DNA from: an uncultured Flavobacteriales bacterium
Lineage (GTDB): Bacteria > Bacteroidota > Bacteroidia > Flavobacteriales_D > Parvicellaceae
Assembly (NCBI GenBank): GCA_943788755.1
Contig: CALSRM010000003.1
Coordinates: forward strand, 248,001-312,000
Direction: 5' to 3'
Length of the DNA: 64,000 nucleotides
Part shown: positions 55,253 through 64,000 of the stretch, piece by piece
Position numbering within the stretch: position 1 is the first letter of the stretch
Layout: each line of letters starts with the position of its first letter
Translations under genes and position numbers: made by a program
The notes under the pieces: model-generated
The model's input: only the letters and a program-made list of their open reading frames with translations
Told to the model about the DNA's origin: nothing
The model's database searches: none

Positions 55253-56191
55253 ATGAAAAAGATACTACTACTAATAGCAATTTTTACATTAGGGGAATCT
55301 CAAGCGCAACAAGTTAGTTTGAATAGCCAATACATGTTTAACTATTTTGCAATTAACCCTGCTGTTGCTGGAACAAAAAACTATACGCCCATAACCTTTT
55401 CTTTTAGAAGACAATGGATGGGAATGGATGACGCTCCGGTGACTCAGAACGTAATGGCACACACATTTTTTGGTGAGAAATCCGGAGTAGGAGCACATAT
55501 ATTTAATGATGTTGCTGGACCATCTCGAAGAACTGGATTCAGCGCTACTTTTGCCCACCAGATACAAATAAGCAGCGCATCCAGGTTATCTTTTGGAGTC
55601 TCAGCTGCTTTAACTCAATTTATTTTAGATAAGAATAAATTAGTAACAGAAATTCCAAATGATATTGCCATTCAAAACAGTGCTAACAATCAAATGATTC
55701 CAGATTTTAACTTTGGATTATATTGGTACGGCGAAAGATTTTATGCAGGATTATCGACTTTTAACATATTGGAAAGTAAAAATGATTTATTCGATATAAA
55801 CGCCACTGTTTCAAGCACATTGGATAGAACATTTTATCTTCATGGGGGCTATACATTTCCAATAAGCGATAATTTTGCAATTGATCCCTCTGTTATGTTT
55901 CGTTACATGACAAATGCTCCATTCCAAATGGACGGAAATGCAAGGTTTATTTACAAAGAGGCATACTGGTTAGGAGTGTCTTACAGGCTGCAAGATGCAA
56001 TAGCAATTATGGCTGGAACGGAGTTAGGAAAAATTTCATTTGGTTATTCTTTTGACGTAACTATGTCTGATTTAGCAACATATAATACAGGTTCACATGA
56101 GGTTTTCTTAAGAGTGAAACTTTCGGACAATTCAAAAGAGAAAACACCTTGGCATAAAAGAAATCGAATTTATTCATCTTTTCCAGAGTAA
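55253..56191 (+). CDS. PorP/SprF-family type IX secretion outer-membrane protein
   Basis: 312 residues with a signal peptide ([13 protein letters not shown]) and an outer-membrane barrel of the PorP/SprF family: [19 protein letters not shown] (about 25-43), [19 protein letters not shown] and [19 protein letters not shown] (about 76-94). A predicted barrel ends near [11 protein letters not shown]. Family members are needed for secretion and anchoring of T9SS substrates with type B domains, usually the one encoded next door, here the giant Ig-repeat protein. Middle gene of a three-gene unit (gaps 11 and 7 bp). Confidence 0.94.
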   Translation: MKKILLLIAIFTLGESQAQQVSLNSQYMFNYFAINPAVAGTKNYTPITFSFRRQWMGMDDAPVTQNVMAHTFFGEKSGVGAHIFNDVAGPSRRTGFSATFAHQIQISSASRLSFGVSAALTQFILDKNKLVTEIPNDIAIQNSANNQMIPDFNFGLYWYGERFYAGLSTFNILESKNDLFDINATVSSTLDRTFYLHGGYTFPISDNFAIDPSVMFRYMTNAPFQMDGNARFIYKEAYWLGVSYRLQDAIAIMAGTELGKISFGYSFDVTMSDLATYNTGSHEVFLRVKLSDNSKEKTPWHKRNRIYSSFPE

Positions 56192-56198
56192 AGATTTT

Positions 56199-59100
56199 AT
56201 GATAGTGAGGGCAAAAAAATTATTTCTACTATTTGGCATATTTTTTATATGGGCACACTCAAACGCTCAAGTTGAAATAGCAGATGCCCTTTTTGATAAT
56301 TTTGAATTCCATCAAGCAATTAAATTTTATGAAAAAGAAGCTGATTTGGATGATGAACGTTTGACGAAATATGCTTTTTGTGAACTTCAAACTCACAACT
56401 ATCTAAAAGCAGAAGCACTATATCAAAAAATAGTTAAAATAGAAAATACAGATGCAATTAACTTCTATTACTACGGAGTCTGTTTAAAAAACAATAAAAA
56501 ATATGACCAAGCAGACGATTATTTCACTATCTCAAAAGCGCATGACTCATTAAATCCATATAACAACCTAATGCTGGAGCACCTTGCTGAAATCCCATCA
56601 ATTCATGAAAAAACATCAGGGTTAGAGGTAATAAATGAAAGTTATATTAATTCCCCAATTGCAGAATTTTCTCCAAAATGGTACAAAAATGGAATCCTAT
56701 ATATTAAAGAGATTAAACAAGATGATAAAAAAAGACTAAATTTAGATTATTCGTCGGAATACATCCAAATGGATAGTTTGGCATACGGTTCCGCAGAAAG
56801 GCCATTAAGCGTTATGTATTACGCAACCTTTAAGAACGGGGTGTTTGGGGAGCCAACATTAATTGCGAAAAGTGAAAAATTTCACATAGGTGCATTCGAT
56901 ATAAACCAAGAAACAGGAGAAATCTACTTCACCAAAGTTGATATCATTACTGATTGGTCTGTGGGGGGAGCAAAAAGCCACCCTAGAATATATAAAGCTA
57001 CGCTGGATACGGCATCTACAAGGTTTATTGATGTAAAAAAGGTTGACATTAAAAGATTATCTAATGCGATCGGAGCAGGACATCCAGCACTTTCAAAAGA
57101 TGGAAAAACACTTTATTTCTCCTCAAATCTAAAAGATGGATTTGGTGGAAGTGATCTGTATTCCAGTATCTTAGGAGAAGATGGAAGTTGGCAAGAACCC
57201 ATTAATTTAGGAGAGAAGATAAATACAGCAGGAGATGAAGTCTTTCCTGTGGTAAATGAAAATTTTTTATACTACTCTACAAATGGTAAAGCAGGTTTTG
57301 GGGGCTTAGACATTTTTAGAGCGAATGTAACACCTAACGGAGTAGAAGATCCTATAATTTTAGCAGCGCCCCAAAATTCTCCTGCTGATGATTTTGGCAT
57401 TTTATTAAATCCAAATGATGAAAAATATGGTTTTGTTACCTCAAATAGGTATCCAGGACATGGTGATGATGATTTGCTTCAGTTCCGACCAAAACCAAGC
57501 AAAACATATGTTAAAGGATTGGTAGCTGATAATAATGGAAATCCTGCTGGAAATGTTTTGGTTAAATTATATGAAAATGGGATTGAGGTAAGTCAAATAT
57601 ATACTGATGAAAATGGCCAGTATCGGCTAGACCTTGAAGAAGATAAAAAATATGAACTGATTGCAAGCACAAAAGGCTTTTCTGCGCAAGAAGAGATTTA
57701 CACTGATGAAAACTGGACAAGTGAACAAGATGTTGATTTGATATTAGAACCGCATGAAACAGTTCAAGGAATAGTTTTAACAGAAGAAGGACTATTTGCA
57801 AGTAACACTAAAGTTGAGCTGTTTGACAAAAAAGGTAACGTAATTTTTTCTGCATTAACAGATGAAAATGGTCATTACCAATTTTTATTAGACAAAAACA
57901 AAGAATATGAGATAGTCGCTTCCAATGATGGATTTAGGGGTTCTGAAAAGATCATCACAAATCAAGATTGGGACAATAACAAGAACACAGATATAACATT
58001 AAAGGCAACTGAAGTGGTTCAAGGTACTGTTCGATTAGAAGATGGAAGTTCTGCATCAGAAATATTTGTAAAACTATTGGATAACACTGGAATGGAACTG
58101 GAAAGAATCTATTCCGATGAAAATGGAAAATACAAATTCCTTTTAAAATCAAATGAAGCATATACCCTAATCGCTAGTGCTGTTGGATTAGGAGCAGTTG
58201 ATACAATCTTAACAGATTCAACGTGGAATGGGCAAAAAGATTTTGACCTTATTCTAAAACCTACAAACACAGCGCAAGGAAAAGTAACCAATTCGGATGG
58301 TTCCATTGCTTCAAACATCAGAATGGAGCTGCTCGATGAGAAAGGCAATGTCCTTATTGTCTCTAAAACAGACGAAAACGGCTTTTACCAATTTGTATTA
58401 GATAAAGGTAAAAAATATGAAATTACTGGAATCGATGGAAAGCAAAGAGGTTCTGAAAATATTGAAACAAATGACAGTTACGACACCGCTGGTTCAACAG
58501 ATATTGAGCTTAAAGCTCCAGTAACATTTGTAGAAGGAACCATTAGAAACGAAGATGGAACATCTGCTTCTGGTGTAATTGTCAAAATATTTGATGAAAA
58601 TGGAAGCTTGGTGGCAGAGCTAACCTCGGATGAAAATGGAAACTACAAGTTTGAAATAGAAAAAAATGCAAATTATCAAATCATCGCTGAAAAAGATGGC
58701 TTTTCTGGATTAGAAAATATTTTCACAGGGGACAATTGGGATAGCTCCACCCGCTTGGATATTAACCTAAAACCAAAAGGTGGTTCAAATTATGCCTATG
58801 TTACTGAAAGTAAAAACAGCAAACCGTTAGATGGGGTTAAAATAACATTAATTGACTTAAAAACTGAAAAGAAAATTGTTGTATACTCTGATGTAAACGG
58901 AAGATTTGACTTTAATTTAAAACCCAACTCAGACTACACATTAAAGTTTGAAAAAGATAATTATTTTCCAAAATCCATGGATATCCCAACAGGTAAAACC
59001 ATCCCTAGCAACACTAATTTAGACCTCAAAATAGACCTAATAATGGATTATGCGGGGTTCAAGGTAAAGGCTATTTACTTCGAATATGCAAAATCTAAAA

Positions 59101-59414
59101 TTACAGATAGCTCAAAAACACATTTGGAGAACGTTTTGACAACCTTAAAAGACAATCCCAAGGCAACAATTTTAATCAAATCATATGCGGATTGTAGAGG
59201 AGGAAGTAGTTATAACATAGCCCTCTCTGAGGAAAGGTCTAGTTCTGTTCAACAATACCTTATTTTGAAAGGAATTGAAAGAGCTAGGATAACTACGAAA
59301 TCATTAGGTGCTACTAGTTTTGTAAACAATTGTTACAAACCAGAATTATGTTCTGAAAAAGAACATGCGGTAAATAGACGGTCTGAATTTGAGGTGGACT
59401 TTCATAGGAAATAA
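56199..59414 (+). CDS. OmpA-family protein with TPR, WD40-like and carboxypeptidase-regulatory-like repeats
   Basis: 1071 residues. Signal peptide (WAHSNAQ), a short TPR region (about 25-130), a PD40-like beta-propeller region (about 150-425; [32 protein letters not shown]) and five CarboxypepD_reg-like repeats of about 85 residues from residue 435. A sixth diverged unit and a C-terminal OmpA peptidoglycan-binding domain (about 955-1071; [35 protein letters not shown]) complete it. This architecture is that of PorE-like proteins associated with PorP/SprF. It probably tethers the T9SS module to the cell wall. Confidence 0.92.
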   Translation: MIVRAKKLFLLFGIFFIWAHSNAQVEIADALFDNFEFHQAIKFYEKEADLDDERLTKYAFCELQTHNYLKAEALYQKIVKIENTDAINFYYYGVCLKNNKKYDQADDYFTISKAHDSLNPYNNLMLEHLAEIPSIHEKTSGLEVINESYINSPIAEFSPKWYKNGILYIKEIKQDDKKRLNLDYSSEYIQMDSLAYGSAERPLSVMYYATFKNGVFGEPTLIAKSEKFHIGAFDINQETGEIYFTKVDIITDWSVGGAKSHPRIYKATLDTASTRFIDVKKVDIKRLSNAIGAGHPALSKDGKTLYFSSNLKDGFGGSDLYSSILGEDGSWQEPINLGEKINTAGDEVFPVVNENFLYYSTNGKAGFGGLDIFRANVTPNGVEDPIILAAPQNSPADDFGILLNPNDEKYGFVTSNRYPGHGDDDLLQFRPKPSKTYVKGLVADNNGNPAGNVLVKLYENGIEVSQIYTDENGQYRLDLEEDKKYELIASTKGFSAQEEIYTDENWTSEQDVDLILEPHETVQGIVLTEEGLFASNTKVELFDKKGNVIFSALTDENGHYQFLLDKNKEYEIVASNDGFRGSEKIITNQDWDNNKNTDITLKATEVVQGTVRLEDGSSASEIFVKLLDNTGMELERIYSDENGKYKFLLKSNEAYTLIASAVGLGAVDTILTDSTWNGQKDFDLILKPTNTAQGKVTNSDGSIASNIRMELLDEKGNVLIVSKTDENGFYQFVLDKGKKYEITGIDGKQRGSENIETNDSYDTAGSTDIELKAPVTFVEGTIRNEDGTSASGVIVKIFDENGSLVAELTSDENGNYKFEIEKNANYQIIAEKDGFSGLENIFTGDNWDSSTRLDINLKPKGGSNYAYVTESKNSKPLDGVKITLIDLKTEKKIVVYSDVNGRFDFNLKPNSDYTLKFEKDNYFPKSMDIPTGKTIPSNTNLDLKIDLIMDYAGFKVKAIYFEYAKSKITDSSKTHLENVLTTLKDNPKATILIKSYADCRGGSSYNIALSEERSSSVQQYLILKGIERARITTKSLGATSFVNNCYKPELCSEKEHAVNRRSEFEVDFHRK
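57501..58785 (+). repeat. Five tandem ~257-bp repeats (CarboxypepD_reg-like) in the OmpA-family gene
   Basis: Each unit starts near a VxGxV strand ([65 protein letters not shown]). Each contains DENGxYxF and ends with DLILEP/DITLKA-type strands. Units begin about 257 bp apart. Divergence is moderate, so the duplications are older than those in the neighbouring giant gene. Confidence 0.8.
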
Positions 59415-59419
59415 TCACA

Positions 59420-60961
59420 TTACCCCAACCACCCATCTCGGTCCAAACTTCGGTATTGTATCGCTTCAGCAATATGGCTAACACAAATATTCTGGGAATT
59501 GTCCAAATCTGCAATCGTTCGCGCTACCTTAAATATTCTTCCATAAGAACGAGCTGAAAGCCCTAGTACTTCCATGGCATTTTTCATTAGCTTATCCCCT
59601 TCTTTATCTATTTTACAGTGCTCTTTTTGCAATTTAGGCGTGAGTTGGGCATTACTATATATACCGTTTACTTCTCCGAATCGTTTATCTTGAATAGCTC
59701 TTGCTATAGTAACTCTTTCTCTGATTTCATTGCTCGTTTCTCCTTCCCTTTTATCAGACAACTTTTCGTAGGGTACTGGCTGAACTTCTATATGTAAATC
59801 TATTCTATCCATAAGAGGCCCCGAAATCTTTGCCAAGTACCTCTTAACTATATGTTCCGGATCTCCCTCGTTCCCTTTCGCGTCATAAAAATCGCCGCTT
59901 GGAGATGGGTTCATAGCTGCAATCAACATAAATCCTGCTAGATAATTCACGCTCATCCTCGCTCTTGAAATAGTTACTTCCCTATCTTCTAGAGGTTGTC
60001 GAAGAACCTCCAAAGCCGATCGTTTAAATTCAGGCAATTCATCCAAAAATAAAATCCCATTATGTGCTAAAGAAATTTCACCGGGCTTGGGATTTGTACC
60101 TCCACCGACCAAAGCAACATCTGAAACGGTATGATGTGGGCTTCGAAAAGGTCGATTGGTTAATAACCCTTCCTTACTATTTAATGTTCCTGCAACCGAA
60201 TGAATTTTTGTAGTTTCCAAAGCCTCCTCTAACGATAACGGTGGCAATATGGTGGAGATTCTTTTAGCCAACATAGATTTTCCGGAACCAGGAGGGCCAA
60301 TCATAATGACGTTATGTCCTCCTGCTGCTGCAATTTCTAATGCTCTCTTGACGTTCTCTTGTCCTTTAACATCAACAAAATCGATATCTCCGGTAATTGG
60401 TCGCTTCGAAAACTCTTTTTTGGCATCTACCTTTACTCTTTGTAAATTATTTGCACCGTTAAAAAACTCAATGACCTGGATAATATTCTCTGCCCCATAA
60501 ACATGAAGCCCATCTACAAAAGCTGCCTCTCTAGCATTTTGCTGCGGAAGAATGATTCCTACAAAGCCTTCTTTCTTGGCTTTTACGGCAATTGGTAAAG
60601 CTCCTTTTATTGGACGTAGCGCTCCATCAAGCGCCAATTCGCCCATAATTACATACTTACTTACTTCAGTATGATTTTTTATTTGCCCCGAAGCTGCGAG
60701 AATACCAATTGCAATTGTGATATCATATGCAGAGCCCTCTTTTTTGATATCGGCAGGGGCCATGTTTATAGTTATTTCCTTTCCTGGAATTCTATATCCA
60801 TTATTTTTTAATGCTGCAGATATCCGTTGATGACTTTCTTTGACTGCGTTATCAGGAAGTCCTACTAAAAAAAACTTTATTCCATTTCCTATGTTGACTT
60901 CTACTGTAATCGTGATAGCTTCGACGCCATAAACAGCACTGCCAAATGTTTTAATTAACAT
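59420..60961 (-). CDS. comM: ComM/YifB-family AAA+ ATPase (Mg-chelatase-like)
   Basis: 513 residues from ATG 60961 (MLIKTFGSAVYGVEAITITV). N-terminal Lon-like domain (to about 165), AAA+ core with Walker A GPPGSGKSMLAKR (about 220-232) and Walker B GILFLDELPEF (about 295-305), and a C-terminal Mg_chelatase_C region (RIFKVARTIADLD). In transformable bacteria ComM is a branch-migration helicase that extends donor DNA integration, so it pairs functionally with dprA here. The open frame to 60994 has no family support. It converges with the OmpA gene with a 5-bp gap. Confidence 0.94.
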   Translation of the reverse strand: MLIKTFGSAVYGVEAITITVEVNIGNGIKFFLVGLPDNAVKESHQRISAALKNNGYRIPGKEITINMAPADIKKEGSAYDITIAIGILAASGQIKNHTEVSKYVIMGELALDGALRPIKGALPIAVKAKKEGFVGIILPQQNAREAAFVDGLHVYGAENIIQVIEFFNGANNLQRVKVDAKKEFSKRPITGDIDFVDVKGQENVKRALEIAAAGGHNVIMIGPPGSGKSMLAKRISTILPPLSLEEALETTKIHSVAGTLNSKEGLLTNRPFRSPHHTVSDVALVGGGTNPKPGEISLAHNGILFLDELPEFKRSALEVLRQPLEDREVTISRARMSVNYLAGFMLIAAMNPSPSGDFYDAKGNEGDPEHIVKRYLAKISGPLMDRIDLHIEVQPVPYEKLSDKREGETSNEIRERVTIARAIQDKRFGEVNGIYSNAQLTPKLQKEHCKIDKEGDKLMKNAMEVLGLSARSYGRIFKVARTIADLDNSQNICVSHIAEAIQYRSLDRDGWLG

Positions 60962-61140
60962 ATTATTGATTTTGGGGTTGGTGGCAAAAGTCAAATGTTA
61001 GAACGTAATTTTAATACGTTGCTAACTTCCCTTTTAGGATTGCTTCACCGCTATCAACATTATATACTTAACAATCCCATTATATTAGCAGGAGGTCGTG
61101 TCAAATTTTATATACATTTGATTAATCGAAAAACAATCAC

Positions 61141-61569
61141 ATGAAAAAACTATACATTTTATCTGCTTTGCTGTTTATTAGCTCATCCTTCAGCGCTCAA
61201 GAACTTTTTAGCTGTTACGATGAATGGAAAAAAGTGTTTGAAAACAGGGGAGCTGATCCCATTAATGATGGTGATCATGACAAAGTGGTAGTAATTATTA
61301 GAACCGAAACGACCACGGACTGCTATACTGCAAAAGTTAACGTAAAAGGAGGAGTTATTATCGGTACAGCTTTATATTTTGATGATGAATCTTATGAAGC
61401 TGTTGAATATCAATTTAAAAAAGCCATGCCTTGGAGCATTAATAATGGTATGAGCAGAACACGAATTACTGTTGATGACGAAATGATTACGATAATGTTT
61501 ACAGATAAAATTAAACCGAAAAAGAAAAAATTAAAATCGGCACCTAAACCGAATTTTGACTTGAATTAA
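61141..61569 (+). CDS. Small secreted protein, unknown
   Basis: 142 residues with a signal peptide (cleavage near LFISSSFSAQE), an alpha/beta-looking core with conserved-looking VVIIRTETTTDCYTAKVNVKGG, and a basic tail (KIKPKKKKLKSAPKPNFDLN). A TACATTTG -7 match lies just upstream (about 61111-61118). No recognised domain. Monocistronic and intact. Confidence 0.75.
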   Translation: MKKLYILSALLFISSSFSAQELFSCYDEWKKVFENRGADPINDGDHDKVVVIIRTETTTDCYTAKVNVKGGVIIGTALYFDDESYEAVEYQFKKAMPWSINNGMSRTRITVDDEMITIMFTDKIKPKKKKLKSAPKPNFDLN

Positions 61570-61678
61570 TTATTGCTCCTATTTTCCTGAAAGTTTTTAT
61601 TACATCGGGGAAATGTTTTACATCTAGGAACAGTCATTTTTTGTATTAAGTATTAGAAAATGTTAAACTCTTTATAAA

Positions 61679-62971
61679 TTACTCAAAAGCTATATCTAAA
61701 CTTTCTTTAAAGGCTTGAATCGCTATATCCAAATACTCTTTGGTGTGTGCTTCAGATATAAATCCTACTTCAAAACCTGAAGGACCAAGATAAACACTCC
61801 TTTCCAACAATGCCTTATGCAGTCTTTTAAAATACTGCATACTATCAGCATCAATTTCCGAAGCCTTTCTTATGTCAATATTTTCACTAAATGCCAACCA
61901 AAAAATTGAGCCTACGGTATAAATACTGAAATTATAACCTTTTGATTTCGCATAATCTACTACCGCATTTACAAAGTATTCTGTTCTTTCTTTTTGACTT
62001 TCAAAGAATCCTTCTTTTAATGTTTCTTTTAATGCAGCATAGCCTGCCATCATGGCGACTGGATTTCCCGACAATGTACCTGCTTGGTAAACGGGTCCAT
62101 CAGGTGATATTTGACTCATTATTTCTTTACTTCCTGCATAAGCTCCCACCGGTAAACCTCCTCCTATTATTTTTCCGAAGGTGATAATATCTGGTTGAAT
62201 ATCATACAACCCGGCAGCTCCTTCAAAGCCAACTCTGAATCCAGAAATAACCTCATCAAAAAACAACAGCACATTCTGTTCCGTACAAACTTTTCGTAAG
62301 AAATATAAAAATTGAGGATCTTGGATTAGCAGGCCGTTATTGGCAGGAATTGGCTCAATAATAATACAGGCTATTTCATCTTTGTAATTCTGCAAACATG
62401 TTTTAACAGCATCCTCGTCGTTCAATGGAAGCACAATAGTTTCTTGGGCAAATGCTTCAGGAACTCCAGCTGAAGTTGTAACGCCCAATGTTGCTAAACC
62501 AGAACCTGCTTTTACCAAAAGTGAATCTGCATGTCCGTGGTAACACCCGTCAAATTTGATTATTTTACTTCTTCCGGTAAACCCCCTAGCCATTCTTATT
62601 GCAGACATAGTTGCTTCCGTTCCTGAACTAACAAAACGAATTTTTTCAATGTATTTATGATTGGAAAGAATCAATCCTCCCAGCAAGTTCTCTGCTAAAG
62701 TAGGAGTCCCAAAAGATGTTCCGTTATCAACTGCTTCCATAATAGCATTTCTAACAGAAACATTATTATGTCCTAGAATTAAAGGACCCCATGAACAACA
62801 AAAGTCAATGTACTTATTTCCATCTTGATCCCATATTTGGCAGCCAGCTCCTTTTTTCATAAATAAAGGTACTCCTTCCACAGCCTTAAATGCTCTTACC
62901 GGAGAGTTAACTCCTCCTGGAAATAATTCTTTGGCTTCTTTAAATAATTGTTCTGAAATAACTGTGCTCAT
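61679..62971 (-). CDS. hemL: Glutamate-1-semialdehyde 2,1-aminomutase
   Basis: Makes 5-aminolevulinate in the C5 haem pathway using PLP. 430 residues. Family segments are FPGGVNSPVRAFKAV (about 14-28), GCYHGHADSLLVKAGSG (about 142-158), FDEVISGFRVG and the PLP lysine K267 in FGKIIGGGLPVGAYAG. Typical length. It diverges from kynU (76-bp gap). Confidence 0.97.
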   Translation of the reverse strand: MSTVISEQLFKEAKELFPGGVNSPVRAFKAVEGVPLFMKKGAGCQIWDQDGNKYIDFCCSWGPLILGHNNVSVRNAIMEAVDNGTSFGTPTLAENLLGGLILSNHKYIEKIRFVSSGTEATMSAIRMARGFTGRSKIIKFDGCYHGHADSLLVKAGSGLATLGVTTSAGVPEAFAQETIVLPLNDEDAVKTCLQNYKDEIACIIIEPIPANNGLLIQDPQFLYFLRKVCTEQNVLLFFDEVISGFRVGFEGAAGLYDIQPDIITFGKIIGGGLPVGAYAGSKEIMSQISPDGPVYQAGTLSGNPVAMMAGYAALKETLKEGFFESQKERTEYFVNAVVDYAKSKGYNFSIYTVGSIFWLAFSENIDIRKASEIDADSMQYFKRLHKALLERSVYLGPSGFEVGFISEAHTKEYLDIAIQAFKESLDIAFE

Positions 62972-63008
62972 CTACTAGAATTTAAATTCCTCTTATTCAA
63001 TTTTACTT

Positions 63009-63016
63009 TATATTTG
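63009..63016 (+). promoter_or_regulatory. -7 box of kynU
   Basis: TATATTTG, 31 nt before the kynU ATG, with a TTC at the -33 position (62987-62989, 19-bp spacer). Confidence 0.42.
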
Positions 63017-63047
63017 TACAAAATTAAATCATTTTAAAGGGAATTAT

Positions 63048-64000
63048 ATGAATTATACGAATTCTTTAGAATTTGCACAGAAAATGGATCAAGAAGATCC
63101 TTTGAAGTCCTTTAGAGAAAAGTTTTACTTCCCTACTTTTACAAAAAAGCCTGTAGTTTATTTTACAGGAAATTCCCTTGGACTGCAACCTAAGTCTGTA
63201 AAAGATTACATTAATGTGGAGCTGGAAGATTGGTCAAAATGGGGAGTTGAAGGTCATTTTTACGCAAATAACCCTTGGAAAGATTATCATGAAATTTTTA
63301 CAAATAAGGTAGCACGTTTAGTTGGTGCATTACCAAAGGAAGTAGCGGTTACACATAGTTTGACAACGAACTTGCACCTATTAATGGCTTCGTTTTATCA
63401 ACCCAATGAAAAACGTTACAAAATTATCTGCGAAGCTAAAGCTTTTCCGAGTGATCAATATGCTTTAGAATCTCAAGCAAAACTGCACGGCTTAAACCCT
63501 GATGACGTAATTATCGAGATTGAAGCTAGAAAAGGAGAACATACCCTTCGTTTGGAAGATGTATTAAATGTAATTGACGAACACAAAGACAGCCTAGCAC
63601 TCATTATGATTGGTGGGGTAAATTACTATACAGGCCAGGTTTTCGATATGAAAACAATCACTGAAGCAGGACATAAAGCTGGTGCAATTGTAGGTTGGGA
63701 TTTAGCACATGCTGCTGGAAATTTAAAACTGGAATTGCACGATTGGGATGTAGATTTTGCCACATGGTGTAGTTATAAATACTTAAACTCAAGTCCTGGC
63801 GGAGTAAGTGGTTTATTCGTTAATGAACGTCACGTTGAGAATACAGATTTAATTAGGCTTGCTGGCTGGTGGGGTCACGATAAAGAAAATCGCTTTTTAA
63901 TGGAGAAAGGATTTCGTCCAATGAAAACAGCGGAGTCTTGGCAACTTAGCAACGCGCCTATTATAGGAATGGCTGCTCATAATGCTTCTTTGGATTTATT
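63048..64000 (+). CDS. kynU: Kynureninase (3' end beyond window)
   Basis: PLP enzyme of tryptophan degradation that converts kynurenine to anthranilate and alanine (or 3-hydroxykynurenine on the route to quinolinate/NAD). About 317 codons are visible, from MNYTNSLEFAQKMDQEDPLK. Motifs: PVVYFTGNSLGLQPKS (about 35-50), GWDLAHAAGNLKLELHDWDVDF and the PLP lysine K244 in WCSYKYLNSSPGG. The frame is open to the window edge. Confidence 0.95.
   Translation, partial: MNYTNSLEFAQKMDQEDPLKSFREKFYFPTFTKKPVVYFTGNSLGLQPKSVKDYINVELEDWSKWGVEGHFYANNPWKDYHEIFTNKVARLVGALPKEVAVTHSLTTNLHLLMASFYQPNEKRYKIICEAKAFPSDQYALESQAKLHGLNPDDVIIEIEARKGEHTLRLEDVLNVIDEHKDSLALIMIGGVNYYTGQVFDMKTITEAGHKAGAIVGWDLAHAAGNLKLELHDWDVDFATWCSYKYLNSSPGGVSGLFVNERHVENTDLIRLAGWWGHDKENRFLMEKGFRPMKTAESWQLSNAPIIGMAAHNASLDL

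Overview
The window is a low-GC, gene-dense bacterial chromosome segment from a member of the Bacteroidota, most likely order Flavobacteriales. This is an inference from four things: TTG/TAnnTTTG-type promoters instead of -35/-10 boxes, the lack of Shine-Dalgarno leaders, type IX secretion (T9SS) sorting domains with PorP/SprF, and family-specific gene sets (DUF4270 lipoprotein, short GT5 protein, CoaX-OMP-TPR-LptC order). Almost all genes are housekeeping or cell-envelope genes. I see no prophage, insertion sequence, integron or CRISPR array.

Layout. 0-1.4 kb: nusA (cut by the window edge) and rimP on the minus strand, behind a Bacteroidota promoter and a terminator-shaped leader hairpin. 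1.4-3.9 kb: dprA and an FtsX/LolE-type permease. 3.8-9.95 kb: a tight minus-strand envelope operon (YceI protein, coaX, outer-membrane protein, TPR protein, lptC, small membrane protein, CNNM/CorC protein). 10-13.1 kb: membrane pyrophosphatase and a YhhN-family lysoplasmalogenase. 13.3-17.2 kb: arfB, a frameshifted HExxH protein, a small OMP, a frameshifted mini secreted protein, tRNA-Arg(CCU), a TerC protein and two very small ORFs. 17.2-23.3 kb: fumC, a BNR-repeat lipoprotein, a GT4 glycosyltransferase, a dCMP-deaminase-family protein and a ctpA-type S41 protease whose 3' end is broken. 23.3-27.4 kb: a small lipoprotein, a frameshifted Tat/T9SS intradiol dioxygenase, two small acidic-tailed membrane proteins and aspS. 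27.4-33.9 kb: flippase-like protein, panD and panC on the minus strand, diverging from a half-size glgA, a DUF4270 lipoprotein and glmS. 34-38 kb: EamA transporter, TM2 protein, superoxide dismutase, tadA and an MlaF/MlaE lipid-transport pair. 38-40 kb: small lipoprotein, SprT-like protein, mannose-1-phosphate guanylyltransferase. 40-47.3 kb: purH-mreB-mreC-mreD-mrdA-rodA, the cell-elongation cluster. 47.4-50.6 kb: hemJ, ppiD and a small conserved protein. 50.9-59.4 kb: a T9SS type B module made of a giant Ig-repeat secreted protein, PorP/SprF and an OmpA-family protein. 59.4-64 kb: comM/yifB, a small secreted protein, hemL and the 5' part of kynU.

How the genes work together. The window is dominated by envelope biogenesis: lipoprotein/LPS/lipid transport (LolE-like, LptC, MlaEF), periplasmic folding (PpiD), wall elongation (Mre/PBP2/RodA), amino-sugar and GDP-mannose supply (GlmS, ManC) and T9SS surface display. 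CoA supply is represented by panC, panD and coaX.

The points most worth a second look are: six +1 indels packed into about 1.7 kb at 22.9-24.65 kb, plus two isolated frameshifts at 14.2 and 15.4 kb; terminator-shaped hairpins lying directly against start codons (rimP and the TM2 gene); a Tat-signal plus T9SS-tail protein; a GT5 protein with no KTGG motif and no C-terminal half; an mrdA gene that seems to need a CTG start; and several sub-60-codon genes outside normal ORF calling. I did not find a convincing new multi-gene system; the T9SS type B module is the most distinctive accessory block.
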